A stretch of 64,000 nucleotides of DNA from Schistocephalus solidus (GCA_017591395.1 WEDG01003466.1:17405-81404), one strand, 5' to 3'. Positions 31,350 through 44,305 are shown, numbered from the stretch's first letter. Numbers and translations: made by a program. Notes: a model not told the origin generated them from the sequence alone.

Positions 31350-33085
31350 TTAATCATTAACGCTGGTCCAGTGCTTCAGTGTATACTCTTCCCGGAACCT
31401 GTCGTGGAACGTGAACTGCAAAATCTCAAAGAAGCAAAGTCATCTGGTCCGGACGATTTATCGGCAAATTTCTTGAAGAACCTTGCTTGGGAACTCTCCA
31501 AACCACTAGCACGTATATTCAATTCGTCGTTTGAATCAGGGAAACTGCCATCCGAATGTAAGGCAGCAAACATGTACTCCATATACAAGAGTGGGGCTCG
31601 ATATAATATCAACAATTATAGCCTGTCAGCCTAACCTCTATTTGCTGAAAAATAATGGAATAAATAATTAAGAAGGCGACCATGCAGTTCCTGAAGGAAA
31701 ACCGATTACTCTCAGAGCTCCAGCATGGCCTCAGACAGAATCGCTCTTGTCTTTCCAGTATATTGCTCTCCACAGAGCTGTGGACTCGCGCATTGGACGA
31801 AGATGGTAGGATTGACGTCATCTACACTGATTTCAAGAAGGCGTTTAACAGTGTCCCAAACAAACGTCTAATCTATAAATTATCTAAAATTGGCATAAGA
31901 GGAACGCTGCTGAAATGGATCGCAGATATTCTTGCGGGAAGATTGCAAACTTTGTGCATCGATACCTCGAAGTCAACGCCTACTCCGGTTCTAATTGGCG
32001 TCCCGCAAGGCTCCGTCTAATAGCCGTTACTCTTTTTAGTGTACATCAACGACTGTGTCGACGACCTGGGTTGCAGCGCCATCATGTTTGCAGACTATGC
32101 TAAATTGAGGAGGGTCATCAGGTTTGATTCCGATAGGCACGCACTTAAAGAGAGTCTCAACCATCTTAGCAGCTGGTCTGCTCGTTGGCTCTTAAATTGT
32201 AACGTTGGGAAGTGTGTGGTCCTAATCCTCCGTACCAGAAGGACCAGTGAGGAGGATGATTCCTACCAATAACTTCTCAATGGGCAGCCCCTTTAGATTG
32301 TCGAGGAACAGAAGGACCTCGGTGTTCTTATAAACTCCTCTCTCAAACCAGCTTCACAGTGTTTAAAGGCAGCTCAACGCGTGACAAGGTCTTATTTGTG
32401 CTCAGACGTGGATTTGTGCAGATTGATAAGGAACTCTTCCAAAAAACTACGGGGTATTCGTTCGATCTCACTTGGAATATGTCGTCCACGTCTGGCGTCC
32501 GTGGTTTAAGAAGGATTATCTACAGCTGGAACGAGTGCAGGCGAGGGGTAAAAAGATGGTCAAAAATCTTAGTCATCTGCCTACGAAGCCAGGCTGTCTG
32601 AACTTGAATTGTTCCCTCTCAATTACAGGCAACTACGCGGTGACCTCATCCAAACCTACCGGATTATCAGAGGCCGCGAGTTCGCCCTAGAATTTGCTGA
32701 CTTTTTCGAAAAGGCTGGGATGGAACATCTGAAGGGTCATCCATTTAAACTGCAGAGGAATTTGGTCCACACAGACGTCCGTCGGAACGCCTTTTCACAG
32801 GGGGTCGTTGGTGCATTGAACGGACTTCCTGATGAGGTGGTCCTTTCAGAAACTGTTGACACATTTAAATGCAAACTGGATACTCATTTGCTGAGAAAAT
32901 ATTGTACATATAATGAAGATTGTGTCAGTAGCGGCAGCTTGCGCCTGGCCCACACATATCGATGACCCTACATTCTCATTTGTCAGATTTATTGATGTAA
33001 ACGTTCATTCTATTGACATTTTTGAATGTGAATAGGGCGCTCAAGGGCGAAAGCCTAATTCCCTCAATAAAGTGACTTAAAGTGA
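31350..33085 (+). mobile_element. CR1/Jockey-like LINE, 5' truncated
   Basis: RT landmarks in order: LKEAKSSGPDDLSANFLKNL, INNYSLSA, QHGLRQNRSCLSSIL, VIYTDFKKAFNSVPNKRLIY, GVPQGSV, MFADYAKL, then a C-terminal part LNYRQLRGDLIQTYRII and HPFKLQ...NAFSQGVVGALNGLPDEVV. The catalytic FADD reads FADY (32087-32098), which alone would kill the enzyme. Several stops and frameshifts follow. The 3' UTR ends CCTCAATAAAGTGACTTAAA, with the short repeat AAAGTGAC as the 3' tail. No endonuclease is present. It lies just upstream of the SMIM8-like gene in the opposite orientation. Confidence 0.75.
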
Positions 33086-35480
33086 CATATCCAAAGTCTT
33101 ACGTAGCGGTATTAACTGTCCATTTTGACAAATCCTTACTAAGGAATTTAACATTTAACAACAATGCATCTCAATTCAGAGTTCCGGTAAGCCACACACT
33201 TAATCTGAAAGCCTTACATTTTTATAGGGTAATCAGTAAGAGACTGGTTTTGCTAGCTTTGGTTGATGTAAGCAGGCCCTGGAATAGTGGGTTGCGGATC
33301 AATAAGGGTACCTGAGGGTGCATAAAAATGCTTAATGAAGAAGAACCGAAAATGCATATATAAAAACGGGATTAAGGAGTAGTCTGCAACCTGAACCAAT
33401 CGCAATAACCGAACAGCAGTAAAATCGGGACGAAAATAATAAGGGACCTTAGAGGTAAAAGAGAAGCCGGAAAAAAGGCTGCAGGAAAACATTTTGTCTA
33501 CGTTTTTTTGATGTCGCATTTGACTTTGAAGACCCTTTTATCCTCTCATAACCGAAAACTCTCACACCTGACAGAAGATAACTCCAATTCAGCATTTAGC
33601 TAAGTCGATTAACAGAACTTTGCCTATCTTCACCCACGTTGAGGTGGGAGATCAAACGCCCTCGTAACTCATGCGATAAATGTATTCTTTACTTGCCAGA
33701 TGTCACATTGATGGCACATTTTTTTGCGAGATCTTGTTGGCCGAATTGCTTATTGCCATGCCACAGATCCCGATCATGCTCAACAGGAGCCACCATATGC
33801 AGAGCGACTGAAGGCCACAATGGCATTTGCTCCAAATTGGACTATATGGATTCTGATAGAACTTCACTGATACTTTGCTCTGGATTATCGCTGCAACTAT
33901 ACGTACGTAATTAATTTCTGCACTTAATGAATTTTTCTTGCTTTCAATTGCTCAGAAAACGGAGCGAAAGCTCAGCCTACTAGAGTATTTATCTTATAAG
34001 TGTAACATACGAGATTGCATGTATTGCTTGAATGAAAGGACACTTGCTAGCGGATATGAGATGGTGAAGGTGTAATTGTGTGTCAGTGAAGATTGCCAGT
34101 GCGTTTCCCTCATTACGGCCGACCCCTTCTCCCATAACTGGTCCCAACACTCTTCTCTCACTATGCAAGCACCTCCTACGGCCGTTTACTGCAGTTACTG
34201 ATCGCTTTGCATTCCTTACCGGTGTTTAGCAAACATATCAGCGTCACCTCCCACCCAGACGTGTCATCCCTTACTATAACTCATCCCTTTTTATATGGTT
34301 TTATTACTATATGTTCAATTCACGTTCGTTCATAGTATACGCTCCCGACTTTCTGAATGCTTATCCTCTCTTATCGTCGGGATGAGCGTTGAACTTTTTG
34401 TAAAAACAATAACACACTTAGGGTTGAGTAGAGTTGTTATGACAAGTCTGTTCAAATCAGACTGAACCAGAATTTGTTCAAAGTGTTGCACATTACTCGG
34501 TGTGTGCTACCCCCGACGTCTTCGGTTGCTACATAAGAATAAACTGACAACGACACAAAAACTGCACAATGCTTGAAGATCAGCAGTTTTTCAAGAACGT
34601 TCAGATCGATAAACACTGAGTCGTTCCTGCATCTTCTTCGTATCGTTCATCAAGTTTAAAATTGATTGTGAACATCTAGGTGCATATGCCACTCACTTTG
34701 TTTTCAATGTTCGCCATACCTCCTACACCGTCAGAACTATTTGTTATAAGCTCGATAGCGAATATATTAATCATCATATGTACGAGTACCTTAGGATTCT
34801 TCAACTCTGTAACGTTCGAACACTATTATAAAACTGCAAGAAGACAAGGATAACCTCAGTCAGGAGCCATTTGTGCAAAGAAGAGATATCCACAAGAACC
34901 GCACACCCGGGATTCGAAATCGGTACCTTCTGTACCAAACAGCAATGCAAATACCACTGTACTACGAGAGTATCGTCTGTGGCCAAACAGACTCATACTT
35001 AAACCAATGAGCAACAGCTCAGCGCAATTGTAAAAAAGATTAACGGTTTTTTGCAAAAAATGCAAAAATGTATTATTAGAACCCAGGGTGATAGAACAAT
35101 TAAAATCAAGGAGCCACAGCAAAAGTATATCCCTGGCGTTCTGGTAAGGGACATTAAAAAGCAGTTGTATTGAGACAAAGTAGTTGCTATATTTCAGTAC
35201 CCTTTTTACGGATTTGTATATAATTTCACAGCATACGTTTACTGACATCAACCGCCTAACACACCAGCTATTCGCTCAACTACAATCGCAATACTTATAC
35301 TACTCATAATATTTGAGTACTTATTTTCTACATACTCTTTTCTATTAGCCGAAGGCTGATTGTTTTCCACATGCATTTATGCAAACCATCTGTTTTTGCC
35401 TTTTGTTCGTGTATCGAAGCTTTTTCTTAGCCACCTCGTAACTAATAGGAAGTTCAAAGGTATTTGCCTATCTTTCCCTT
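33086..35480. other. Intergenic, one tRNA-like stretch; otherwise nothing recognised
   Basis: AT-rich sequence with short overlapping frames. Apart from the tRNA-like stretch at 34905-34985 no family similarity was noticed. Part of it could be an LTR in front of the gag-like frame at 35548, but I could not delimit one. Confidence 0.35.
34905..34985 (-). repeat. tRNA-like sequence with pol III box A and box B
   Basis: On the minus strand TAGTACAGTGGT fits box A and GATTTCGAATCCC fits box B at tRNA-like spacing. The anticodon arm does not fold well and CCA-side pairing is poor, so this is a tRNA pseudogene or a SINE head of a different family from the hammerhead SINE (no ribozyme follows). Confidence 0.35.
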
Positions 35481-35955
35481 AATAAACTGCACAGAACTTA
35501 AACCCGGTTGCAGTCAGTCGGCGCGTGGGTTATTAAAATTTTAACAAATGAGTTATGATGCTGAAGAACAATTTAACCGGCTGACTGATATTATCGCGGT
35601 TTTTATGGAGCACAGAAAAATCAAACCGCTTAAAACGAATCAATTCTCCAACAGACAACCGCACGATAATCTGTTACGCAAAATACCGAGACCAAAAGCC
35701 CAAATCCAGCCAAAAAATCGAACAAATTAATCAGAGCAAACTCCACATAACTGTTTCCAACAATCCAGCGAAAAGGTTGCTGTGAATATGACAGAATTTA
35801 GTGGCTCACCGTTCCAAGCCACGGAGACGCTACTTAACAACTCGAAGCATGCTAAAAGCGTCAAAAACAGAGGAAGCATCCGGCTGCCTGCCAAAAACCA
35901 CATAAAAGACTTGTAGTTAATTGTATAAGGTGACGTTGCAACCTCACTTCGTTCT
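35480..35955 (+). mobile_element. Possible LTR-retroelement start (leader and gag N-terminus)
   Basis: AATAAA near 35481, a leader, then an open frame from ATG 35548 beginning MSYDAEEQFNRLTDIIAVFM, a pattern that resembles retroelement gag starts, continuing after a stop at 35728 with TEFSGSPFQATETLLNN. It ends where LINE B begins. The gag reading is tentative; no protease or RT belongs to it here. Confidence 0.3.
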
Positions 35956-35956
35956 T

Positions 35957-37100
35957 TCAAGGTCAAGCCACGCAGCTCGTTTTTGAAATCTAAGTGAAAA
36001 TTCTAATTTTTTCAGGATTTCCTCATCCCAAGCTTAAATTACTAACTAATTTTTGGAAAAAACTTTGCATTTTAACACTATCACCTGCTAATACATGTGG
36101 TGCTTGTCCTCTTCTACAAGCGAGAACCTTTAGAGTCAACTTTTTCACCCGACATATCCTCACTGTTAGTCAGGTGGATCTGTAATACTGAGAAGTTAAC
36201 ACAAGCACGTATAAAGGTCCTAAGTTAACATTTTTGAAAATCATTTGTCGCAGAATATCATTTGTCTGATTTTTCCTAAGTTTGACCAAATTTAAGCCTC
36301 CTCCTAGCAAAAATGAGAACGAAAATCTCAGCTCACGCAAACTCTGAGCCGTTGAACCGAAGCATTGCTTGGTTGCATCTAGTAGTCACAGCATTGCTAT
36401 GCATATGCAACCAGTTGTTAAAGCTTAGCAGCTTGATCCCTCTGCTTTACAAAATTGTAGAGATTTTATATTAAAGTTTGGATCAGTTTTCTCTATACTG
36501 AGGAACTTATTCGACGGTGACATCTCTGCTATTTCCTCTCAGGAATGTGAGCGTCTGGACTCTTTCGTCCATTTGGTTGCCAGTGAAACATTAGACCGAC
36601 AGAAAAGAAATGATAATTTTCTTTTAAATTTTTTTTCCCGAGACAGACGACTTTTTGACGTTGCCGTAGACTTCCTGTGTTCGTGTGGCTTCAACTACAA
36701 ATAGTGGAAGCCAAACACCTTTCCTCACGTAGCAAAAATCCACCTTTATTACTCACCGTTTATTCACTAATTGAGGTGGACTCCATCTTTACACAATGAG
36801 GTCACATTTCTCGTTATCTAGAAGCTGAAAAAATTTCCTTTGTCGGGCTCTTACACCGATGGAGCGAAGAAATGGGTTGCCACTCTCGCATAGGTCTTCG
36901 GCCTCTCAGTCTATTATCTATAAGTCTGGTCATGGCTTTGTAAATCACAACGAGACGGTAAAGATATCTCCTCTGGTGCCGGGTTCAAAAACCCACTTAG
37001 CTTCACCTCCCACTTTTCTTCCAACGAATCCCTTAACGCGTTCTACCTCGCGAATAGGAATTTCACACTCAGGAGCTATCAACCATGTCGTAAGCCTGAC
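35957..37100 (+). mobile_element. LINE B, 5' part (host of a nested LINE)
   Basis: Begins at the family 5' end TCAAGGTCAAGC and covers a 5' UTR with micro-variation and ORF1: ATGAGAACGAAAATCTCAGC (36312), ILKFGSVFSILRNLFDGD region, RDRRLFDVAVDFLCS, then MERRNGLPLSHRSSASQSII and ISPLVPGSKTHLASPPTFLP (36859 on). The copy is the same as the 5' part of LINE A in opposite orientation. It stops inside ORF1 at about 37,098 and its next bases reappear at 42,140, which shows that LINE A was inserted into it. Confidence 0.7.
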
Positions 37101-37453
37101 TTTAATAAATAATAATAAAATAAATAATTGGTATATTTAAGGCCCAGAGGACCCCATTATTACAAACTTAGTATCGCGGTATAAATAAATACAAAAGTGG
37201 ATAATTGCTGTACTATGTGAGCAGCCATATGAACAGCAGAAATGAGTAGTATGGTAGGTATATCCGATTCAGAGCGAGTTGCCATTTTTAAAACATTAGT
37301 CAACAATCTTTGGAATATACGGTGAACAAGAAAATAAGCAGTAAAAAACTCCTTCGGTTAAATCGGGGGCGGAGTTCGGCGAGCAGCCAATTAAAAAAAA
37401 TATATGAGAAAAAAACTGCTTTTTTAATAAATTAATACCTAGAGTTGATGAAA

Positions 37454-40261
37454 TTAATACGATGCTATGGGATAGTATTTTGATGTTGCTGACAACGTAT
37501 GTGGGTTCGAAACGCTCCTTGCCGGATGAGATATAATATAACAGTCAGAGCTTCTGTTTATAGCCACCATGGAAGTGAGAGAGGAGGAACTCATGGTCTT
37601 GGTTTTGAAAATTGCTAATGTAGACGACAACCTAATTAGCAGTGGAAGATTATTCAATATGAAAGCATATTTGGAGGCTAAAAACTGAGAACGGTTCGTT
37701 GTGGAGCTAAGGGGTGGTGACATGATCCTGGAGGAATTACGAGGGGCATAAGGTCGATCTACCGGAGTGAGAGCGTTAATTCGTGGGAGATTTTGGCTAG
37801 AGTTAACGCGAAACAGGAAGCAGAGACCGGCTTCGAGTCTTCTAACCCACAGAAATTTAATGTTTGCTAACTGGCATCTATCCGTATAAGAGATACTGGA
37901 TCCAGGAAGAGAAAATAGTCTTCGAGTAAAAACCCTCTGAACTTTTTCAATCTTACTGCGATCAGAGGCTTTCATCAGCCCAAAGAGGGGACAGCAGTAT
38001 TCTAGGATAGGAAGAGCAAACATGCGGTATAGGTTTAACTTTATTTCCGGATGGAAGAAATTATGTGATATAAAACCACATATATGTGCAGCCTTTGATG
38101 AAATTCGATCTGTATGACACGATAATGCTAGCTTATTCGTGTAACTTAGACCTAAATCTTTTATGGTTGATCGTTCTATAAGTGTACTATTTTGAAATAC
38201 TAGGGGTCCAGAAAGCTTAGCAGGCTAAAAAGGAGAAACTACTCTTGGATGGAAAAATTTTTATCTGTAAACTAGAGCTATAACGTGAGAGCATAAGTAG
38301 CTCAGTGTTGATTTTATCAACGCAAATATTGGCAGTGTCCTTAGAAAATTAATAAATGAACTTTTGAGATCGTAAGTGTAAACGAAATTTTGTAAAAATT
38401 TGTGAGTACAGTAGAAATTTCGTTTATGTACAGAATGAAGAGAAGGGGACCTAGAACCGTGCCTTGAAAAACGCCACTCGTGATCGCCTGAGACGTCGAA
38501 TAGCTATTACCGACTAAGAACTTCTGACTGTGGTTAGACAAGTAGGAACCAATGAAATCAAGGAGAGGAGGCCGGATGCCGAGGGCTTCCAGTTTCACCA
38601 GAAATCGTCTGTGCGGTACCTTGTAAAAGGCTTTGCTCAGGTCATAGTAGATCAAAACCACTGACTATTGCTCTTTACGAAGGAAAGTGACGAGGTTAAG
38701 AAAAGCTAAGTGACACCTTTCGCATGATCTCCCAGGTAGAAAACCCTATTGCGAGTCGCTTAAGAGCTTATTTTCTAGGCAAAAGTTGAGAATTTGATTA
38801 AAAATAATTTTTTCAAGAAGTTTTGTTTGAGCCGGGGTCTTGTGAACGCCTCGATAATTATTTACGTCCGAACGAGATCCCGACTTGAAGACAGGAAGAA
38901 TAATAGATGTCTTCCATGAGTCAGGAAAGAACCCGTTTGAAAGATAAACTGAGAATAAATGACTAAGCAATCGGGGAAAGCTCGGCACTCTCTTAATAAC
39001 TGAGTTTGGAATACCGTCATTCCCCGAAGAGTGCGAGTTTTTTAGACGTATTATTTTCTTATGAATTAGTTCTAAGGAGAAATCAATGGTACTGATAACA
39101 TTGAATGAGGATGCCTGAAACGTCGGAACCGGTTCAGATGCAATCGTAAGATGATTTGCAAGAACGCACTAAGCAATTCTCCCTTGTCAGTGTCTTTGAG
39201 AACGAAGTTCTTAGCTTCATTTAGTAATGGAAGAATTTCATCACCTCGTTTAGAGAGGGATGGACGGCGGAACAGTTGAGCAACAGATTTTGCAAAGTTT
39301 GGCTTACTAGTTGCGCAAGATTCCCTCTGTCTGTCACGTGCAAGTCGGATCTTAGAGGTTAATTTAAAAATCTGTGCAATCCTTAGATGAACAGAAAACG
39401 AACTAGTATAGTGATCTTTTAACTGCTTCCTCAATTTCTTTAGTTGTGGCAAAATAAAGTGAGGAACGGTGGATTCCCGAAGCGTAGGGCTTGAAAATTT
39501 TGGTTGACATGAAGTCACAAAGACTTTCTGCGTCGTTCATGGCGGAGAGACGCTGCCAGTCCAATGAGTCCAAAAAGTTATTAATTAAGCTCATATCTGC
39601 GAGGTCAAAAGCATGATAGGACGAACGGCGATAGCCTTTTTCGATGAGACAATCGCAAGGCAACAGTGAATTTATGTATGGTCACTTTGAAAGAGGCCCT
39701 TATTAAAATCAATGAAGAGGGGAGCAATGTCGTTAGTGAAAATCAGGTCTAAAATATGCTTGTCTCTCGTTGAAGAACGGACAAGCTGGGACCAATTAGA
39801 AAATTAATGGTATTGAGGAAAGGCTGAAATCTGGGTGGACAAAAGTTTAAAATCCATTCAATTTCAGGAAACTTAAAATCCCCAGCAACTGTTTTAATGT
39901 TAAAATTGGACTCCGAAGCCAATTTAAAAATTTCACAAAGTGTTGCATCATCATCGGATGATGAATTAGGCGGGTTGTAAATCCATCCGAGAATCGCCTT
40001 TAGCCGGGGCGACAGGATAATGGATGCGAAGCAGTAATTACCAGAAAATGACGTAACATCTAGATCAAACGGGAAGTGCTTAAATGAATCTTTAATATAG
40101 AGAAGACAACCACCACCACGCTTGCTTATGCGGTTTTGACGGTAGAGATCATACTGATCTATGACAAGCAAAGAGTCGGAAATTAAGGGATGGGTCCAAG
40201 ATTCAGTTACACATAAAACATCGAGCATTAACTCGAAAGCAATGGCTCTCAGTTGGGCCAT
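37454..40261 (-). pseudogene. LINE A ORF2: endonuclease, reverse transcriptase, C-terminal domain
   Basis: Endonuclease: LDVLCVTESWTHP (with catalytic Glu), KRGGGCLLYIKDS, and GDFKFPEIEW where the expected GDFN has Asn changed to Lys. Linker: DLADMSLINNFLDSLDWQRL, VPHFILPQLKKLRKQLKDHY. RT: WKTSIILPVFKSGSRSDVNN, LIYYDLSKAFYKVPHRRFLV, ITSGVFQGTVLGPLLFILYI, then a degraded YADD. C-terminal: ILEYCCPLFGLMKASDRSKI, IKFLWVRRLEAGLCFLFRVN. Domain order is normal; multiple frame breaks make it dead. Confidence 0.75.
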
Positions 40262-40764
40262 CTTATTTATAACAGATCTAGCATTAAGATTTATGACATC
40301 TAGCGTAGTTCAAGTATCCAAACTAGGGTTATCGCTATTTATAAAAAAAGGAGGACTTGGTGGTGGAGAAGTAAACTGTAGAGAGGAAGGTGCGGGCGGA
40401 AAATAAAATTACTGTGGTCTAAATATAGCTTAGCTTTAACTGTTAACTAAATTAGCATTATTGTAGAGAAACATATTTTGGTGGTATCTATTGAGAGGAA
40501 GGCTATTTTCTGCGTAAGCGAAAATAGGAGAAGGCCTTAAATAGGATTTTGAGGAAAATTGGAATTATATGGGGGAGAATAAGATTTGAAAATGGAACAA
40601 GTTGTTTTGGAAAACTGTTACAATAAGGGGTAGAGTTAATAAATTGGGGAGCCTGAAAAATTGTTTGATTGGGATGATTGCAAAGGAAATTTTAGGTATT
40701 TAAAGTAAACGCTGGAGGGTTAGGAGGTTTCCGTACTGTAATGACGCTTTTTTCGGTTCGGAAC

Positions 40765-41762
40765 TTAAATAAGGAGCATACTTAGACTTGCCCAGGTTAT
40801 TGATAAGTTAAGTTGATTGAACAGCTGACACCGGAGTGCATTGCCTGGAATGGTATCTAGGCGGACTTGAACCAGATTTTGGACTTTTTCAACAGTAGGA
40901 ATACAAGGAAAACTGCTTTGAAACGGAGAAGCAGTCGGTCTTGGCACTTTAGTCGGAGTCACTGACATTAAATGTGGGCTTTCGACATGTTTGATAGCTC
41001 CTGAGTGTGAAATTCCTATTCGCGAGGTAGAACGCGTTAAGGGATTCGTTGGAAGAAAAGTGGGAGGTGAAGCTAAGTGGGTTTTTGAACCCGGCACCAG
41101 AGGCGATATCTGCACCGTCTCGTTGTGATTTACATAGCCATGACCAGACTTATAGATAATAGACTGAGAGGCCGAAGACCTATGCGAGAGTGGCAACCCA
41201 TTTCTTCGCTCCATCGGTGTAAGAGCCCGACAAAGGAAATTTTTTTCAGCTTCTTGATAACGAGAAATGTGACCTCGTTGTTCAAAGATCGAGTCCACCT
41301 CGATTGGTGAATAAAGGGTGAGTAATATAGGTGGATTTTTGCTACGTGAGGAGAGGCGTTTGACTTCCGCTATTTGTATTTGAAGCCAAACGAGTACAGG
41401 AAGTCTACGGCAACGTCAAAAAGTCGTCTGTCTCGGGAAAAAAATTTTAATTTAAAATTATAATTTCTTTTCTGTTGGTCTAATGTTTCACTGGCAACCA
41501 AATGGACGAGGGAGTCCAGACGCTGACATTCCTGAGAGGAAATAGCAGAGACGTCACCGTCGAATAAGTTCCCCAGTATAGAGAGAACTGATCCAAACTT
41601 TAATATAAAATCTTTACAATTTTGTAAAGCAGAGAGATCAAGCTGCTTAGCTTTTACAGCTGGTTGCATAGGCATAGAACTACTGGGACTACTAGATGCA
41701 ACCAAGCAACGCTTCGGCTCAACGGCTGAAAGCTTGCGACGAGCTGAGATTTTCGTTCTCAT
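40765..41762 (-). pseudogene. LINE A ORF1
   Basis: Two open pieces: 41762-41370 (MRTKISARRKLSAVEPKRC, QNCKDFILKFGSVLSILGN, RDRRLFDVAVDFLYSFGF) and 41298-40765 (MERRNGLPLSHRSSASQSII, VPGSKTHLASPPTFLPTNP, VPRPTASPFQSSFPCIPTVE). No CCHC zinc knuckle or RRM is visible; the protein is Ser/Pro-rich. A stop near 41,369 separates the pieces. Function is presumed to be RNA binding as in other LINE ORF1 proteins. Confidence 0.6.
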
Positions 41763-42122
41763 TTTTGCTAGGAGGAGGCTTAAATTTGGTCAAACTTATG
41801 AAAAATCAGGCAAATGATATTCTGCGACAAATGATTTTCAAAAATTTTAACTTAGAACCTTTATACGTGCTTGTGTAAACTTCTTAGTATTACAGATCCA
41901 CCTGACTAATAGTGAGGCTATGTCGGGTGATAAAGTTGACTCTAAAGGTTCCCGCTTGTAGAAGAGGACAAACACCACATGTATTAGCAGGTGATAGAGT
42001 CTTAAAAATGCAACGTTTTTTCCAAAAATTAGGTAGTAATTTAAGCTTGGGATAAGGAAATCCTAAAAAAAATTAGAATTTTCACGTGGCTTTCAAAAAC
42101 GAGCTGTGCACCTTGACCTTGA

Positions 42123-43422
42123 TGAAGCTAAAATTTCTGTTTGTTAGTGACTCCGTCTTAATTGCCAAGACCGACTGCTTCTCCGTTTCAAAGTAGTTTT
42201 CCTTGTATTCCTACTGCTGAATTAGTCCAAAAAACTGGGTCAAGTTCGCCTCGTTCATGTTCCACGCCATCCACTCCAGTCTCAGCTGTTCTATCTAATA
42301 AGCATATCAATACCGCGGGCAAGGCTAAGTATGCTATTATTTAAGTTTCAAACAGAAAATAGCGTCATTACAGTTGGGATACCTCATATGCTTTGGGCTT
42401 GACAGACTACCACAAGCAGTTATTTTTCAAGGCACCCCTATGACCGAATTTTCCATCATCAAGGGCTTCGGTTTAGGCTACACTAATAAGTTAGATCTGT
42501 CGCCTCATGCCGATAGAATTACGACCAAAGCTGCCCAGATATGCGGTTTTATCTCTTATAATTTCTATCTTACTGAAATTGAACTACGACTTTATCAAAT
42601 GTTTGTCCTTCCTATTCTTGCACATTGCTGTCCATTTTTCGGTTAACTGACCAAGTGTAGGCGTTCTAAAATTGAAAAGGTCCAAAAAATGTAACTCGGA
42701 AACTCTTACCTCCGACACTTTCAACTATTTCCTACTCGAATAGGTGCATGCTAACTAACCTAAAATTTATTTGGGTTCGGAGACTGGAAGCTGGCTTCTG
42801 CCTCTTTTATTGCCTTATTAGTAGTTCAAATACTCCCCGAATTGCAGCCCTAATCCCCGTTAATTGTTCGTTCAACCTACGTAACCCTTCACTGATTATA
42901 CCGCCTCCTATATCCTCCACATCTAAACGCTCTCCATTCGTTGCTTTCAGGTATTGCTTTCTTTGGAATAACCTGCCAATCGATATAAGGTTATCAAATA
43001 ACCTGTCCACTTTTAAGCCAAGACTGCACATTTATCTTAATACTGGTTCAATTAACCTTTTATTTTCCTCTTCCTTCCCGAGCAGCTTTCCATGACCCCG
43101 AGAAACGACCATCGGGTATTAAGAAGGCCACCTACAAATTATACCTTCCATGCATCGTTTCCCCTACGAACTATGATGCCTTCATAACCCATGCATCCGT
43201 AAAATGATCGCCAAACAATTATTTCATATTGTGCGCTCGTTGTGAAGCACTGCCGTTTTGAATGCCGATAACCATCATCAGAATTACAAGCTGAATACTG
43301 AGCTGTGCAGGCCTCAGATTCATTATCGATTCTCATGCCAACTGGCACCCCTGAGTGAATTATTTTGATCTCTTCTTACTCAATTACCGGATCTCCCATT
43401 ATCCTTTCGTAATACGCTCAGA
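42123..43422 (+). mobile_element. LINE B, middle part (internally deleted)
   Basis: Resumes ORF1 at AGTGACTCCGTCT...CCAAGACCGACTGC (42147 on: RPTASPFQSSFPCIPTAELV) and then jumps to the ORF2 C-terminus (42374-42646: GLGYTNKLDLSPHADRITTK, LPILAHCCPFFG; 42748-43095: LKFIWVRRLEAGFCLFYCLI, IPPPISSTSKRSPFVAFRYC, LWNNLPIDIRLSNNLSTFKP). Endonuclease and RT are missing, so an internal deletion removed about 3 kb. The 3' UTR follows until the second nested insertion at 43423. Confidence 0.7.
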
Positions 43423-44083
43423 AGCAACATAAATAAATTAATAAATTGTATCTTAAAGGCCCAGAGGACCCCATCATTACAAAATTAGTATCGCGGTATA
43501 AAATAATTCAAAGTGGATAATTGCTGCACTATGTGAGCAGCCATATGAACAGCAGAAATGATTAATATGGTAGGTGTATCCGATTCAGAACGATTTGCCA
43601 TTTTGAAAACAATAGTCAACAATCATTGGCATATACGGTGAACTAGAAAAGAAGCATTTAAGAAAACTCCGACGGTTAAATTGGAGGCGAAGCTCGGCGA
43701 GCCGCCAATTTAAAAAAAATAGGAAAAAAACTGCTTTACTAAAAAATTAATAGCTAGATGCAATGGAAAAGTATTGTGATGTTGCTGACAACATATGAGG
43801 GTTCGAACGCTCCTTGTCGGGTGAGAGATAATATAGCAGTCAAGGTACTGTTTATAACCACCAGTGGAAGTGAGAGAGGAGGAACTCATCAAAGACAACA
43901 GGGTTGAAACGAAGAGGGGACAGTAGAGGTCACGAGATCATCATCGAGATGCGACTTGCTGACTGCATAGTCCACCAACAAAAAGGCGAAACCATCAGAA
44001 CCCGCCTCGATCATCAACTGAACCTGGAGACCATAATTAGGGTTGCAAAATCAGAGGAAAGTATCAAGGTTGCAGTAGGAGTT
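43423..44083 (-). mobile_element. LINE A variant 3' fragment nested in LINE B 3' UTR
   Basis: On the minus strand it ends in a TTTATTTATG tail (43423-43450) preceded by the 3' UTR GGTCCTCTGGGCCTTTAAGA. Bases 43890-44083 carry a gag-like segment that reads in the plus direction (DCIVHQQKGETIRTRLDHQL, NLETIIRVAKSEESIKVA). The same junction occurs at 48365-48620. Breakpoints in the host are supported by the copy at 62,640-62,760. Confidence 0.65.
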
Positions 44084-44305
44084 TTTTCACTGCCTATTTT
44101 CTAGTTCACTATTAACTTCATAACATCGCTAACTGTTGACCTAGCAGGACAAGTTCTGTCTACATTATTAAGTATTTGTACATTTTATCTGCACACATTT
44201 TCATAACTTTATTTCGTTACTAATGTTTGTTTAGACAGAACCTTACCGGTGCTAACCAAATATAAATTCTAAATTCTAAATAAATAAATTCTAAAAGTCT
44301 ACTGT
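44084..44305 (+). mobile_element. LINE B, 3' end with (AAATTCT)n-like tail
   Basis: Continues the LINE B 3' UTR (GGAGTTTTTTCACTGCCTAT, CTAACTGTTGACC) and ends GCTAACCAAATATAAATTCT followed by further AAATTCT units. The copy at 62,735-62,925 has the same 3' end, confirming the assignment. Confidence 0.65.

Larger units (their letters stand above)
37101..42122 (-). mobile_element. LINE A, full-length CR1-like LINE nested in LINE B
   Basis: About 5.0 kb from the 5' end (42122, CAAGGTCAAGG) to a TTTA/TTA-rich tail at 37105-37135. Layout: 5' UTR, ORF1 (41762-40765), ORF2 with endonuclease (40261-39749), linker (39663-39072), RT (38988-38341) and C-terminal region (38023-37454), then a 3' UTR ending GGGCCTTAAATATACC. 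Every ORF has stops or frameshifts, and the YADD box is worn to YTYD. Target-site duplications were not clear. Confidence 0.75.

Noticed and set aside
35957..42122. Opposite LINE copies read as a twin-primed 5' inversion
   Set aside because: In twin priming the inverted part lies at the 5' end of the insertion; here the plus copy continues on the far side of the minus copy, which fits nested insertion instead.
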